DNA of 64,000 bases from contig NZ_VOUA01000006.1 in assembly GCF_024372725.1 (NCBI RefSeq), forward strand, positions 1 to 64,000, given 5' to 3'. Shown here one piece after another: positions 9,039-18,400 of this stretch. The notes beneath the pieces were generated by a model that was not told the DNA's origin, ran no database searches, and saw only the letters and a list, made by a program, of their open reading frames with translations. A program made the position numbers and the translations under genes. Source of the stretch: Methanosarcina sp. KYL-1 (lineage in GTDB: Archaea > Halobacteriota > Methanosarcinia > Methanosarcinales > Methanosarcinaceae). How positions within the stretch are numbered: the first letter of the stretch is position 1; each line of letters starts with the position of its first letter.

Positions 9039-9305
9039 CGAATATTTATATCTTTCATTATAATGATGATTTTAGCTGAAAATATTGTTATTATAATGAC
9101 TATTATTACTTAAAATATCGTCATTGTAATGAAGATTATTTAGGTGAAAGTGGATTTTTGAGGAATCGGAGTAGAGATGAAATGAAAATGCATTATTAAG
9201 TCCTGGTGTACTGGAAAAAACCCTGCAGGATGCTCTGCAAGCAAGAGCGAATTTGAAACTCTTCTACCCTCAGGAATTTAAGCAAAAAGGCTTATAGCTG
9301 ATATT

Positions 9306-9524
9306 ATGAGGTTCAAAATTATCCTTGAGGAAGACGAAGAAACCGGGGGATTCATTGCCAGCTTTCCCGGCTTTCCCGGCTGTTTTTCGCAGGGGGATAC
9401 AGCTGAAGAAGCTATTGAGAATATTAAAGAAGCAATTCAGGCCTGCCTGGAATCACTTATAGAAGACGGACTGCAGGCCTGCCTGGGAAAGCCCTCCTGC
9501 AGAGTGGTCGATGTTATTGCTTGA
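9306..9524 (+). CDS. HicB-like antitoxin-fold protein, no HicA partner
   Basis: A 72-residue protein of the HicB family. The N-terminal strand-strand-helix unit reads FKIILEEDEETGGFIASFPGFPGC, with the diagnostic (P/S)xxPGC turn, then GDTAEEAIENIKEAIQACLESL. It lacks a C-terminal DNA-binding domain. In TA loci HicB neutralises the RNase HicA, a protein of about 60-80 residues, but no HicA-like frame is seen on either side. A second HicB-like gene lies 400 bases downstream. This is probably a solitary HicB or a decayed TA locus. Confidence 0.8.
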   Translation: MRFKIILEEDEETGGFIASFPGFPGCFSQGDTAEEAIENIKEAIQACLESLIEDGLQACLGKPSCRVVDVIA

Positions 9525-9635
9525 ATGTCCGGAACCTTGATGCATAAGGGTGCATAATGGAGTTTTAAAAAGGTTTACGGGGCACACAAATGCATTTAAG
9601 ATTTGAGTGGCAAAATGGTAATCAGGTGCTAACTA

Positions 9636-9857
9636 TTGGACGACTCAATGCGGCTTTTGCATGACAGGGCCGAACAAAAAATGGATTACTACGGCAAAAT
9701 GATTGCAGAAATGGAACAGAAATACGGTATGGACTTTTCCGCTTTTGAAAAAAGAATCCATTCGAGAGTCGGGGAAGAAGATTTCGAAGAGTGGGATGAT
9801 TTCATACTCTGGAAAAGCTACGTTAAAGCGTCCCGGTACCGGGAACAGTTCCGTTGA
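9636..9857 (+). CDS. Small acidic helical protein, possibly an orphan antitoxin
   Basis: A 73-residue protein with a helical, charged sequence (AEQKMDYYGKMIAEMEQKYGMDF then EEDFEEWDDFILWKSYVKA). Its size and layout resemble small antitoxins encoded upstream of short toxin genes, but I cannot name a family and no toxin-like frame follows. It lies between two HicB-like genes. The ORF starts at a TTG; the first in-frame ATG (9648, MRLLHD) is an alternative. Confidence 0.5.
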   Translation: MDDSMRLLHDRAEQKMDYYGKMIAEMEQKYGMDFSAFEKRIHSRVGEEDFEEWDDFILWKSYVKASRYREQFR

Positions 9858-9933
9858 TTGAAATCTCAACCTGCCGGTAATTATGCCATATCATCATCCA
9901 CACCCATATTTTTCACCAGCTGGAGAATTGACC

Positions 9934-10176
9934 ATGTACCTTTTCCCTGTCGTGATCGAAAAAGCAAACAACAATTATTCAGCGTATTCCCCTGACCTTC
10001 CAGGCTGTGTAGCTACCGGCTCCACCAGGGCTGAGGTAGAGAAAAATATCCATGAAGCTATTGAAATGCATGTGCAGGGACTGCTGGAAGACAATTTACC
10101 TATTCCTGAATCAGAATCCTTTGCTGAGTACGTGGCTATTGCTGAAAAACCCTCCACAGGTTCGGAAGCTGTGTAA
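9934..10176 (+). CDS. Second HicB-like protein, no HicA partner
   Basis: About 80 residues of HicB type: MYLFPVVIEKANNNYSAYSPDLPGC with the PGC turn, then TRAEVEKNIHEAIEMHVQGLL and a short acidic tail. I choose ATG 9934 because GGAG lies eight bases upstream and the family's first strand begins there; an upstream in-frame ATG at 9883 would add 17 unlike residues. No HicA follows; instead the first unit of a long-repeat array begins 44 bases after the stop. Confidence 0.75.
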   Translation: MYLFPVVIEKANNNYSAYSPDLPGCVATGSTRAEVEKNIHEAIEMHVQGLLEDNLPIPESESFAEYVAIAEKPSTGSEAV

Positions 10177-10213
10177 ATTGATAATTTTGATGCTAAATCC
10201 TTTTCTTTTTACA

Positions 10214-10770
10214 TCAGACAAAATATATTTCTTCGGTGGGCGGGCGCTTCAATCACTCCCTAACGAACCTCTGTCCAGCTTTGAGATGTTAAAAGCCCGC
10301 GCCCCTCCGCATCCTGATCCTCAGCAGTTCCCACCCCCCCATTTTTTCTCTCCCTCCCCTCGCCCGACTCCCTCGGGGCTGCTTTCGGATCAGCAGTACG
10401 ACCTTTTGCGTGGGGTGTTTTCCAAATTAAAGGGGCATGTCGATCACATAGCAGCTAAAATATATTTCGCCGGTGGGCGGGCGCTTCAATCTAACCCCCG
10501 GAAAACCTTTTGTCCAGCTTTGAGATGTTAAAAGCCCGCGCCCCTCCGCATCCCGATCCTCAGCAGTTCCCACCCCGCCCATTTTTTTTCTCTCCCTCTC
10601 CTCGCCCGACTCCCTCGGGGCTGCTTTCAGATCAGCAGTACGACCTTTTGCGTGGGGTGTTTCTTAGAAATTGGCGGGGGTTTTGCGATCCCACATCAGT
10701 TAAAATATATTTTTCTGCCGGCGGTTGTTTAAATCTTCCACGAACACGTTTGTTAAGAATGAGAAGTAAA
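10214..10770. repeat. Long-repeat array I: two full ~240 bp units plus partial unit
   Basis: Units begin at a TATA-like AAAATATATTT (10220, 10457, 10702; spacing 237 and 245). Each full unit then carries a GC-rich arm (GGTGGGCGGGCGCTTCAATC), a complementary GC-rich arm about 55-75 bases later (AAAGCCCGCGCCCC), a pyrimidine tract with a T run, and GCGTGGGGTGTTT near its end. The third unit is only its first ~65 bases and is a diverged variant (GCCGGCGG in the first arm). Apparent proline-rich reading frames through the array are translations of the repeat and are not called as genes. Confidence 0.85.
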
Positions 10771-10784
10771 ATACCCGTGAGCAT

Positions 10785-11084
10785 TTAATTCTTTTTTCGT
10801 TTGAGTTTCCCGATTCTTGACGATTTCCTTTCCACCTCTTCCAGATCATTCAATCGTTTTTGTGCTAAATCACCCCATTCAGGATTTGAAGCATTAGCAA
10901 AGGCAATCTCTATAGCCTTTGAAATCGTATTAGAAAAGCTGAAAGGAGCATCCATAGGATAACGCTCGGTATAAATTTTCTCCAAGTAAGCAACCCTTAG
11001 AAGATCCTCTTCAGTTAATGAGATGGACTTACGAGGAGGGGCATTATCCCGAATCCTTTTTGGATTAATTATTGAATCAGCCAT
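10785..11084 (-). CDS. Small basic protein, ribbon-helix-helix-like
   Basis: A 99-residue protein. RKSISLTEEDLLRVAYLEKIY followed by FSNTISKAIEIAFA resembles a ribbon-helix-helix strand and two helices, and the C-terminus is very basic (RKSSRIGKLKRKKN). The assignment is from pattern alone. It sits exactly between two diverged copies of the first ~65 bases of the long repeat (10702-10765 and 11261-11320), in direct orientation, as if inserted with or carried by the repeat unit. It might be a DNA-binding protein of the element. Confidence 0.55.
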   Translation of the reverse strand: MADSIINPKRIRDNAPPRKSISLTEEDLLRVAYLEKIYTERYPMDAPFSFSNTISKAIEIAFANASNPEWGDLAQKRLNDLEEVERKSSRIGKLKRKKN

Positions 11085-11254
11085 ATGTATACTGTGATGC
11101 TTTATTATTTATAAGACTTTTAAATCGCTAATTCTAGAAGAGTTAAGACATTCGAAAAGTCAAAAAATATACAATAGATAATAACATTTTTTGCGGGATT
11201 CTAAGTTATTTTTTGTTTAGGAGGGCCATTGAAGTTTTTTTGACTCATTTCAGT

Positions 11255-11720
11255 TCATTTTAAATATATTTATCATGCCGGCGGTCTGCTTAAATCTCCC
11301 CCGAATACGTTTGTTAAGATAAAGTTAAGAAAAGTGAAATTAAAAACTCGTGATTTTTACATCTTTATAAGGGGCACGTTTGTCCTTTCTATCCCGTGTC
11401 ACTAAAATATATTTCTTCGGTGGGCGGGCGCTTCAATCGAACCCCCGGAATCCTCTCGTTCGGACGAGGGAGATTAAAAGCCCGCGCCCCTCCGCATCCC
11501 GATCCTCAGCAGTTCCCACCCCCGCCCTTTTTTTTCTCTCCCTCTCCTCGCCCGACTCCCTCGGGGCTGCTTTCAGATCAGCAGTACGACCTTTTGCGTG
11601 GGGTGTTTTCTGAATTCCAGGGGCATGTTTTTCTTCCCGACCCCATAGCAGCTAAAATATATTTTGTTGGTGAGCGGGCGCTTCAATCTGACCCCCGGAA
11701 ACCACTTGTTAATAATTTAG
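11255..11720. repeat. Long-repeat array II: variant partial, one full unit, partial unit
   Basis: A variant partial unit (from 11261) and the tail of a unit (about 11360-11403) precede a full unit at 11404-11653 and a terminal partial unit at 11654-11720. The full unit holds a strong internal hairpin, TCTCGT with ACGAGG around a TCGG loop (about 11450-11470), between the two GC-rich arms. The array lies immediately upstream of the helicase gene. Confidence 0.85.
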
Positions 11721-12005
11721 AGATCGAAAGCATGTAGCTGTTTCGAATTACGGTGGAAGTTTCTCAAACTAGTCTTAGTTTTGAACGAAACTGATAAAAC
11801 GAAATCGTGATCTATTTGGTGTATAATGCCTGAAACAATGCCTGTTCACAATTTCTTAAACTTGTTTTAACGCATAATTGTTTGTTCCCTTATACTCGGT
11901 CTTATATATTTGAGTGCCACTAAAAAAATTGTATTTTCCAGTTTGCCCATCTTTTTTATAGGTTGCTTGTATAGTTAACTGTATCACGCTTTTAATATAC
12001 TTAGT

Positions 12006-14657
12006 TTGAAGTTTTCGGAAGGTGTTGGGATAACTGTAAATGAGGCAAATAATAGTGATCCGAGGTTCAAAATAAAGCATTTATTGCTTTTATTTTTCCT
12101 GGCGGCAATTATTCTTCCTGATTTTGTCATTTCACTTTTAATAGTATTTTTACTTTCACTTGTTATTCTTAATAGAAATTATTTGATATGTTATTCGGGC
12201 TATGTATACAAAATTTTAAGATCAGAGAAAGAAAGCATAAGTGAAGAAGTAAAAGAAAATATTGAAAAAACTATTTTAGACTTGTCCAAAAGGTACGAAT
12301 CATACAAACTAAGAAAGGAAACTTACTTAACTTTTCATGAGAAGGAAAAATTAATCAATACCTGCCAGAGCTGTTTAGACACCTGTTCTATTTATACACA
12401 TAAAAGTAAAATCTTGGATGAGCCTTCCAAAGACTTTCTTGGAAGGTCAGTGGAGCAATTAACCTGTTTATTGAATGAATTTAAGGCATATGACAATGAG
12501 GATTTTATACAGGAAAGAATCCAAAAATACGACTTTTTATTTCAGAAGTCTCCTTTTCCTCTGGACGACTCACAAAAAAGGTCCATAGTAATTGACGATA
12601 CACATAATTTAGTTGTAGCAGGTGCCGGTTCTGGAAAAACCGAAGTCCTGATTACCAGAGCTGCTTATCTCACGGAAAGAGCCCCCGATGGGGTTGACGC
12701 TAAAAAGATACTTATTCTTGCGTTTCAGAATAAAGCAGCTGGAGAGGTTAAAAACAGACTTGGTGAAAGGTTTGGGATTGATGCCATAGAAGTCAGGACT
12801 TTTCATTCGTTAGGAAAGAAAATTCTTGAAGATGCCTGCAAAAACTCAGGTAAAGAGATTCCTGAATTAAAATTTTCGGGCTACAATTTTGAAAAAGAAT
12901 TCTCCAGTTATATTAATTCTCTATTCAATCTTAAAAAAACGGATGGAAATTTCCAGAAGAAAATTTTGGATTACATGAAACTCTACCATGACGATGCGAT
13001 TGTCAGGAGTAAAGATGATTTCGAAGAAAAAGAAGAATTTTACAAATACATGAAGGGTCTAACGTATACGGCTCTTGATGGAACTAAGGTCAAAAGTGAA
13101 GCTGAAAGGGCTATACTGAACTTTTTTCTGAGCCACAACTTAAGCGGAGAAAGGATAAGGATATCTTACGAACATCCTGCGGAGTGGATGGCTTATACCG
13201 GTGCCAGCGGCGAGAAAAAAATCCCGAGGCCTGATTTTTTCTTTCCCGATTACGACATCTACCTTGAACACTGGGCAATAGACAGGGATGGCAATGTGCC
13301 TGATTGGTTTGAAGGCGAAAACGCATCGGAAGAATACAGAAAAAGCATGGCGATGAAAATCGGGAAGTTCTCGCAACAGGACAAATATTCTCTTGTGGAA
13401 ACCACATATTATGAATTCAAAGAAACAAATTTTGAGAAAACTTTGACCGAAAGGCTGACAAATGCATTAAAAGCAAAGTATCCCGATAAAGATTTTGAGT
13501 TCACTCCTGCTCCATACGAACAGCTTGTCAATAGATTGAGCGCTGAATGCAGAGAATCCGTCAAAGGTCTTTCTTTCAACATTGGCAGATTCATAACAAT
13601 TGCTAAAACATATAATCTGTCCCCTAAAAAGATCGAGCACAGGCTGTTAACCGAGAGATGGTCTGCAAAACAAAAAATGTTTGCCAGCATCGCTTCAGAT
13701 ATTTATGAAATTTATGAAAATGAGTTAAGAAATGAAAACAAAATTGATTTTTCTGACATGATCAATCTTGCTGTAAAAGAACTGAAAGAAAACACGGAAT
13801 TATGCAAAGATTCTTTCAACCAGATTTTGATTGATGAATATCAGGACATCAGTGCTCAAAGATACGAACTCATAAGAGAGCTTATGAGGAAAAACGAAGG
13901 GTGTAAGCTTTTTTGCGTGGGTGACGATTGGCAGAGCATAATGGGTTTTTCAGGGTCCAATCTCGATTTCTTCGTGAATTTCCATGAATACTTCGATCAT
14001 CCTGCGAGGACCGACCTTTCTATCAACTATAGAAGCTGCAAGTCTATAGTGGATACTGGTGCTGAAATTATAGTCTACAATAAAGGTTCGCAGATCAAAA
14101 AAGAAACCTTTGCTAAAAATAATGATGAACGTCCTATCAGGGTTTACATCTCGGATTATGATCGGCGGTTCCCATACAAGTACCACTCCCAAATAACCAG
14201 GCACTGTGTCGATTCAATAAAGTGTTATCTTGATGAAGGCTATGAGGCAAAAGACATTTTGCTTCTATCCAGAATTGGGAAAAATATAATGATGCAGAAG
14301 AATTTGAGGGAATACGCCGAAAAGATGAAGGTTCCTCTTTCCTTTGATGGAAATAAAAACCCGAATAAGGTGCCTTTCATGACGGTTCACAGGAGCAAAG
14401 GTTTGCAGGCAAAAGTTGTTTTTCTGCTGGATGTGGTGGAAGGCATGTACGGTTTTCCCTGTGAATTGGAAAATCCCGACATTTTTGAACCCGCAACTCA
14501 CTCAAGCAAGAAAGATAGATATCAGGAAGAAAGAAGACTTTTTTACGTCGCTGTTACGCGGGCTATGAGTGACCTGATTATCTATACGCAAAAAGATTCG
14601 GTTAGTAAATTCATAAACGAGATTGAAAACAAAGTTACTATTTGTGAGCTGAAATAA
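12006..14657 (+). CDS. Superfamily 1 (UvrD/helicase IV-like) DNA helicase with N-terminal membrane segment
   Basis: The 883-residue protein has two hydrophobic stretches at residues 20-60, a coiled region, then a full SF1A helicase: Q-motif LDDSQKRSIV (near 182), Walker A AGAGSGKT (near 206), motif II ILIDEYQDIS, motif III GDDWQSIMGFSG, motif IV INYRSC, motif V MTVHRSKGLQAKVVF and motif VI ERRLFYVAVTRA. An insert with PDFFFPDYDIYLEHWAIDRDG and METHIONINE-rich flanks matches the helicase IV (HelD, E. coli type) insert. ATP-driven 3'-5' unwinding is expected. The ORF opens at TTG 12006 and no better start is obvious. It lies between two long-repeat arrays, and its AT-rich composition differs from neighbouring housekeeping genes. 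Confidence 0.85.
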   Translation: MKFSEGVGITVNEANNSDPRFKIKHLLLLFFLAAIILPDFVISLLIVFLLSLVILNRNYLICYSGYVYKILRSEKESISEEVKENIEKTILDLSKRYESYKLRKETYLTFHEKEKLINTCQSCLDTCSIYTHKSKILDEPSKDFLGRSVEQLTCLLNEFKAYDNEDFIQERIQKYDFLFQKSPFPLDDSQKRSIVIDDTHNLVVAGAGSGKTEVLITRAAYLTERAPDGVDAKKILILAFQNKAAGEVKNRLGERFGIDAIEVRTFHSLGKKILEDACKNSGKEIPELKFSGYNFEKEFSSYINSLFNLKKTDGNFQKKILDYMKLYHDDAIVRSKDDFEEKEEFYKYMKGLTYTALDGTKVKSEAERAILNFFLSHNLSGERIRISYEHPAEWMAYTGASGEKKIPRPDFFFPDYDIYLEHWAIDRDGNVPDWFEGENASEEYRKSMAMKIGKFSQQDKYSLVETTYYEFKETNFEKTLTERLTNALKAKYPDKDFEFTPAPYEQLVNRLSAECRESVKGLSFNIGRFITIAKTYNLSPKKIEHRLLTERWSAKQKMFASIASDIYEIYENELRNENKIDFSDMINLAVKELKENTELCKDSFNQILIDEYQDISAQRYELIRELMRKNEGCKLFCVGDDWQSIMGFSGSNLDFFVNFHEYFDHPARTDLSINYRSCKSIVDTGAEIIVYNKGSQIKKETFAKNNDERPIRVYISDYDRRFPYKYHSQITRHCVDSIKCYLDEGYEAKDILLLSRIGKNIMMQKNLREYAEKMKVPLSFDGNKNPNKVPFMTVHRSKGLQAKVVFLLDVVEGMYGFPCELENPDIFEPATHSSKKDRYQEERRLFYVAVTRAMSDLIIYTQKDSVSKFINEIENKVTICELK

Positions 14658-14749
14658 TGTAAATAAAATTTTGGCAGCTTTCACTAATCTGTTGATTATT
14701 CAAACTATTCTTAATTTTTTGTAAGCGAGTCACTCAAAACTTCCAATTC

Positions 14750-15565
14750 AGTTTTAATATATTTAGTTGGTGGGCGGACGCTTCAATCACTCTCCGGAAT
14801 CCTCTCGTTCAGAGGTGAGAGATTAAAAGCCCGCGCCCCTCCGCATCCCGATCCTCAGCAGTTCCTCCCCCCGCCCATTTTTTTCCCTCCCTCCCCTCGT
14901 CCGACTCCCTCGGGGCTGCTTTCAGCTCATCAGCAAGACCTTTTGCGTGGGGTGTTTTTCGAATTACAGGGGCACGTTTGTCCTCTCTATCCATTTCAGC
15001 TAAAATATATTTCGCCGGTGGGCGGGCGCTTCAATCGAACCCCCGGAATCCTCTCGTTCGGACGAGGGAGATTTAAAGCCCGCGCCCCTCCGCATCCTGA
15101 TCCTCAGCAGTTCCTCCCCCCGCCCATTTTTTCTCTCCAGCTCCTCGCCCGACTCCCTCGGAGCTGCTTTCAGATCAGCAGTACGACCTTTTGCGTGGGG
15201 TGTTTTTCGAATTACAGGGGCACGTTTTTCCTCTCGATCCCCAGTCAGCTAAAATATATTTTTTTGGTCGGCGGGCGCTTCAATCACTCCCGGAAAACCT
15301 TTTGTCCAGCTTCGAGATGTTAAAAGCCTGCGCCCCTCCGCATCCCGATCCTCAGCAGTTCCCACCCCCCCATTTTTTCTCTCCCTCCCCTCGCCCGACT
15401 CCCTCGGGGCTGCTTTCGGATCAGCAGTACGACCTTTTGCGTGGGGTGTTTTCTGAATTCCAGGGGCATGTTTTGCCTCTCGATCCCATGTCAGCTAAAA
15501 TATATTTCTTTAGTGGGCGGGCGCTTCAATCTAACCCCCGAAAAACCTTTTGTCCAGACTACGCC
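14750..15565. repeat. Long-repeat array III: three full ~247 bp units plus partial unit
   Basis: TATA-like starts lie at 14754, 15002, 15251 and 15497 (spacing 246-249). In the first unit the internal hairpin sequence is changed (CCTCT..AGAGG and CTCTC..GAGAG) relative to the second (TCTCGT..ACGAGG), so pairing potential is kept while sequence differs. The array lies between the helicase gene and the 3' end of the large HEAT-repeat gene. The terminal partial unit stops about 12 bases before that gene's stop codon. Confidence 0.85.
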
Positions 15566-15577
15566 AAGAAATCACAT

Positions 15578-18340
15578 TTACTTGTTTTTAAAACGCAAAA
15601 CAAGATTCTTCAATTCATAAATCTTGTCAGCCACAAGCTTCGGAACATTTGTTTCCATCTCATAAGTAGCAAGCATTGGAATTAGTGGAATAGCAACCTT
15701 CAGTTTCTGAGTCGTACTCAAAGGAGAATACAATTCGTAGAGAACTTCATCGATTTTTTCATTCATTTCAGGTATATCGTTTTTGATATCTTCTAGGTTT
15801 CTTTGGATCGTATCAAGATATTCCTGTGGATTTTGTAGTTCATCTACAGATTCTGTTAATCTATCAACTGAAACCCTTAGATCTTTAATCTCATTCAAAA
15901 CTGGAGCTGTTTTTTCAGACACCTGTATGTCTATAATTTGTGGAATAAGGTTATTGAGAAGAGTATACTGCTTAACTATGTCAGGTTCTCCTAGAATCCT
16001 ATCAATTCGATTGAGGATTGAGCTGTTTTCTTCAATTTTAGGAATGTACGATTTGAGAAGATTAACAAGGCTCTCAATTTGCATTTCTAGATATTCCTGA
16101 CTCCCAATTTCCCATTTCTGAACTTCCCGACTGACAGCACATGCAATTTCTTCCGTATCAGTACCTTGAGATTCCCGGCACGCGGTCTTTGCTTTCTCCT
16201 GGATTTCTTCGAGTAGGGATTTTAGTTTGCGATCGAGGATGGGAAGGCCTTTTTTCAGTACTTGTGTGGCAGAAGGCGCTTTTTCTTCGGTATTTTTCAT
16301 CAGTTCTGACGCTTGCTCGCAATATTCCCTATAATAATTAAGTTCGCTTTTCTTGGCTTCTAAGTCCATTTTTTCAAGCTTCTGAACTTCCTTTAATGCG
16401 TTGGCCAGATTTTGAACAGCTTCAAAGAGTAACCTTTTTTTCTCTGACCCCTTTACAGCATTTTTTGCTTCAGCAAGGTATCTGTCGATTTCGCCCTTAG
16501 GCGGCTGCTTTTCGGCACTGATTATCGTATAAAATGAACGGTAGAAAGGTAAGCAAAAGCTCGAAGGGTTGTAATAACCAGCTTCTTTAGTAGCTTTTTC
16601 AAAAAAGTTTATTGAATTTTCAAGTTCTCGTATGTATTCTTCTTCGTATCTAGATTGAGAGGCTTTGTAGATGGAAATTCTGCCAAGAGAATGATACGCA
16701 TTGGCTCTCACATAGTTGCTTTCATCTGAAGTCAATCTGTGTAATTCTTCTAAAGCTTGTTTTTTGTCAGGTACATATTGAAAAGCAGTTCCAATTGCCC
16801 ATGTTGTAACATTTCGTATCCTGAAATCTTCATCTAAGGTCAATTTATGTAAATCTTCCCACGCCTTTCTTTTATCAGGTATTTGTTGAAAAGCAGTTCC
16901 AATTACCTCTGCTGTTTCCCCCCGTACATTATAGTCGATATCTGAAGTCAATCTGTGTAAATCTTCCCATACCTGTTCACTGTTGGGTACGTATTGAAAA
17001 GCAGTTCCTATTGCCTTCGTTGCTTGGCGTCGAACATTATAGTTTTCATCCAAGGTCCATCTGTGTATATCATCCAATGCTTCGACTTTATCAGGTAAAT
17101 GTTGAAAAGCAGTTTCAATTGTCTCCACTGCCTGCTCTCGAACATTCTCGTCTTCATCCGAAATCAATGTGATAAGATCTTCCCACGCTTGTTTTTTGTC
17201 AGGCATATATCGAAAAGCAGTCCCAATTGTCCCCGTTGCCTGATCTCGCACATTCTCGTCTTCGTCCGAAGTCAATCTGATTAAATCTTTCCACGCTTGT
17301 TTTTTGTCAGGTGCATATTGAAAAGCAGTTCCAACTGCCCACGTTGCCTGCTCTCGCACGTTATATTCTTCGTCCGAAGTCAATGTGATAAGATCTTCCC
17401 ACGCTTGTTTTTTACAGGGAATGTATTGAAAAGTAGTTCCAATTACCACTGCTGCTTCCCCTCGCACATCATAGTCTTCGTCTGAGACTAAGTCGTGTAA
17501 ATCTTCCCATGCTTGTTTTTTGCAGGGAATGTATTGAAAAGCAGTCCCAATTGCCGTTGTTGCCTTCCATCTCACATCATAGTCTTCATCTGAGACTAAG
17601 TTGTGTAAGTCTTCCCATGCTTGTTTTTTGTAGAGTACATACTGAAAAGCAGTTCCAATTACCTCTGCTGCTTGTTCTCTTACATAATCATCTTCATTTG
17701 AAATCAATCCGATTAAATCTTCCCATTCGTTTTTGTCAGGTACATGTTGAAAAGCAGTTTTGAGTGCTCTTATTGAGTGCTCTCTTACATAGTCGTCTTC
17801 GTCTGAAGTTAATCTGAATAAATCATTCCATGCCTGTTTTTTATCGGGTACATACTGAAAAACAGTTTCAATTTCCTCTACTACGCGCCATCGTACATCG
17901 TAGTCTCCGTCTGCAATCAATTTGATTAAATTCTCCCATGCCTGTTTCTTGTCAGGTACATGTTGAAAAGTAGTTCTAATTGCTCCAACTGCCTGCTCTT
18001 TCACATAGCTATCTTCGTCTGAAAGCAATCTGATTATATCTTCCCATGCTTGTTTTTTGTTATTTATATGCTGAAAAACAGTTTCAAGTATTCCGATTGC
18101 ATGTTCTCTTACGATACTATCTTTATCTGAAATTAATCTGTGTAATTCTTCCCATACTTTTTGCTTCTCAGGAAGATTTCCAAAATTATCTCTCAGTTGC
18201 CTCAAAGCCATCATACGTTCACTGAGCTGTTCACTGCGGCATTTTTTATGAATCTCTTCCTGATCTATCAATTTGGTACCCCTTAAACCTTCTAACACTC
18301 CAAAATTAATAAACCATTCCTTTTTCCATCTTTCCTTCAA
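15578..18340 (-). CDS. Large HEAT-repeat protein with C-terminal coiled-coil domain
   Basis: The 920-residue protein has about 14 modules of roughly 36 residues (KKQAWEDL....SDED..VR..A), ending near residue 560, then a helical middle region and a coiled-coil rich C-terminus (VLNEIKDLRVSVDRLTESV; then PLIPMLATYEMETN near the end). HEAT solenoids bind proteins or nucleic acid; no enzymatic domain is visible. The first module matches the small protein at 2342-2989. The true start may be TTG 18271, because AAGGGGT lies seven bases before it and similarity begins there. It borders long-repeat array III. The role is unknown; scaffold or sensor functions are possible. Confidence 0.8.
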   Translation of the reverse strand: MKERWKKEWFINFGVLEGLRGTKLIDQEEIHKKCRSEQLSERMMALRQLRDNFGNLPEKQKVWEELHRLISDKDSIVREHAIGILETVFQHINNKKQAWEDIIRLLSDEDSYVKEQAVGAIRTTFQHVPDKKQAWENLIKLIADGDYDVRWRVVEEIETVFQYVPDKKQAWNDLFRLTSDEDDYVREHSIRALKTAFQHVPDKNEWEDLIGLISNEDDYVREQAAEVIGTAFQYVLYKKQAWEDLHNLVSDEDYDVRWKATTAIGTAFQYIPCKKQAWEDLHDLVSDEDYDVRGEAAVVIGTTFQYIPCKKQAWEDLITLTSDEEYNVREQATWAVGTAFQYAPDKKQAWKDLIRLTSDEDENVRDQATGTIGTAFRYMPDKKQAWEDLITLISDEDENVREQAVETIETAFQHLPDKVEALDDIHRWTLDENYNVRRQATKAIGTAFQYVPNSEQVWEDLHRLTSDIDYNVRGETAEVIGTAFQQIPDKRKAWEDLHKLTLDEDFRIRNVTTWAIGTAFQYVPDKKQALEELHRLTSDESNYVRANAYHSLGRISIYKASQSRYEEEYIRELENSINFFEKATKEAGYYNPSSFCLPFYRSFYTIISAEKQPPKGEIDRYLAEAKNAVKGSEKKRLLFEAVQNLANALKEVQKLEKMDLEAKKSELNYYREYCEQASELMKNTEEKAPSATQVLKKGLPILDRKLKSLLEEIQEKAKTACRESQGTDTEEIACAVSREVQKWEIGSQEYLEMQIESLVNLLKSYIPKIEENSSILNRIDRILGEPDIVKQYTLLNNLIPQIIDIQVSEKTAPVLNEIKDLRVSVDRLTESVDELQNPQEYLDTIQRNLEDIKNDIPEMNEKIDEVLYELYSPLSTTQKLKVAIPLIPMLATYEMETNVPKLVADKIYELKNLVLRFKNK

Positions 18341-18400
18341 ATTGTGATTGTTTTAGAGACATTCAATTACGCTTCATTTCAATTTCTCATCATCCATTAA

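Noticed and set aside
9306-10176. Complete HicAB toxin-antitoxin operons
   Set aside because: Only HicB-like proteins are present; I looked on both strands between and around them for a HicA-sized frame with a GSH..F motif and found none.
10052-11737. Proline-rich open reading frames (PPHPDPQQFPPP) through the long-repeat arrays
   Set aside because: They are translations of the same ~245 bp GC-rich repeat in one frame, change reading partners at unit borders, and have no Shine-Dalgarno sequence; the repeat's TATA boxes and complementary arms fit non-coding units better.
10220-15507. CRISPR array
   Set aside because: The unit is far too long, the segments between conserved heads are also conserved, and no Cas genes are present.
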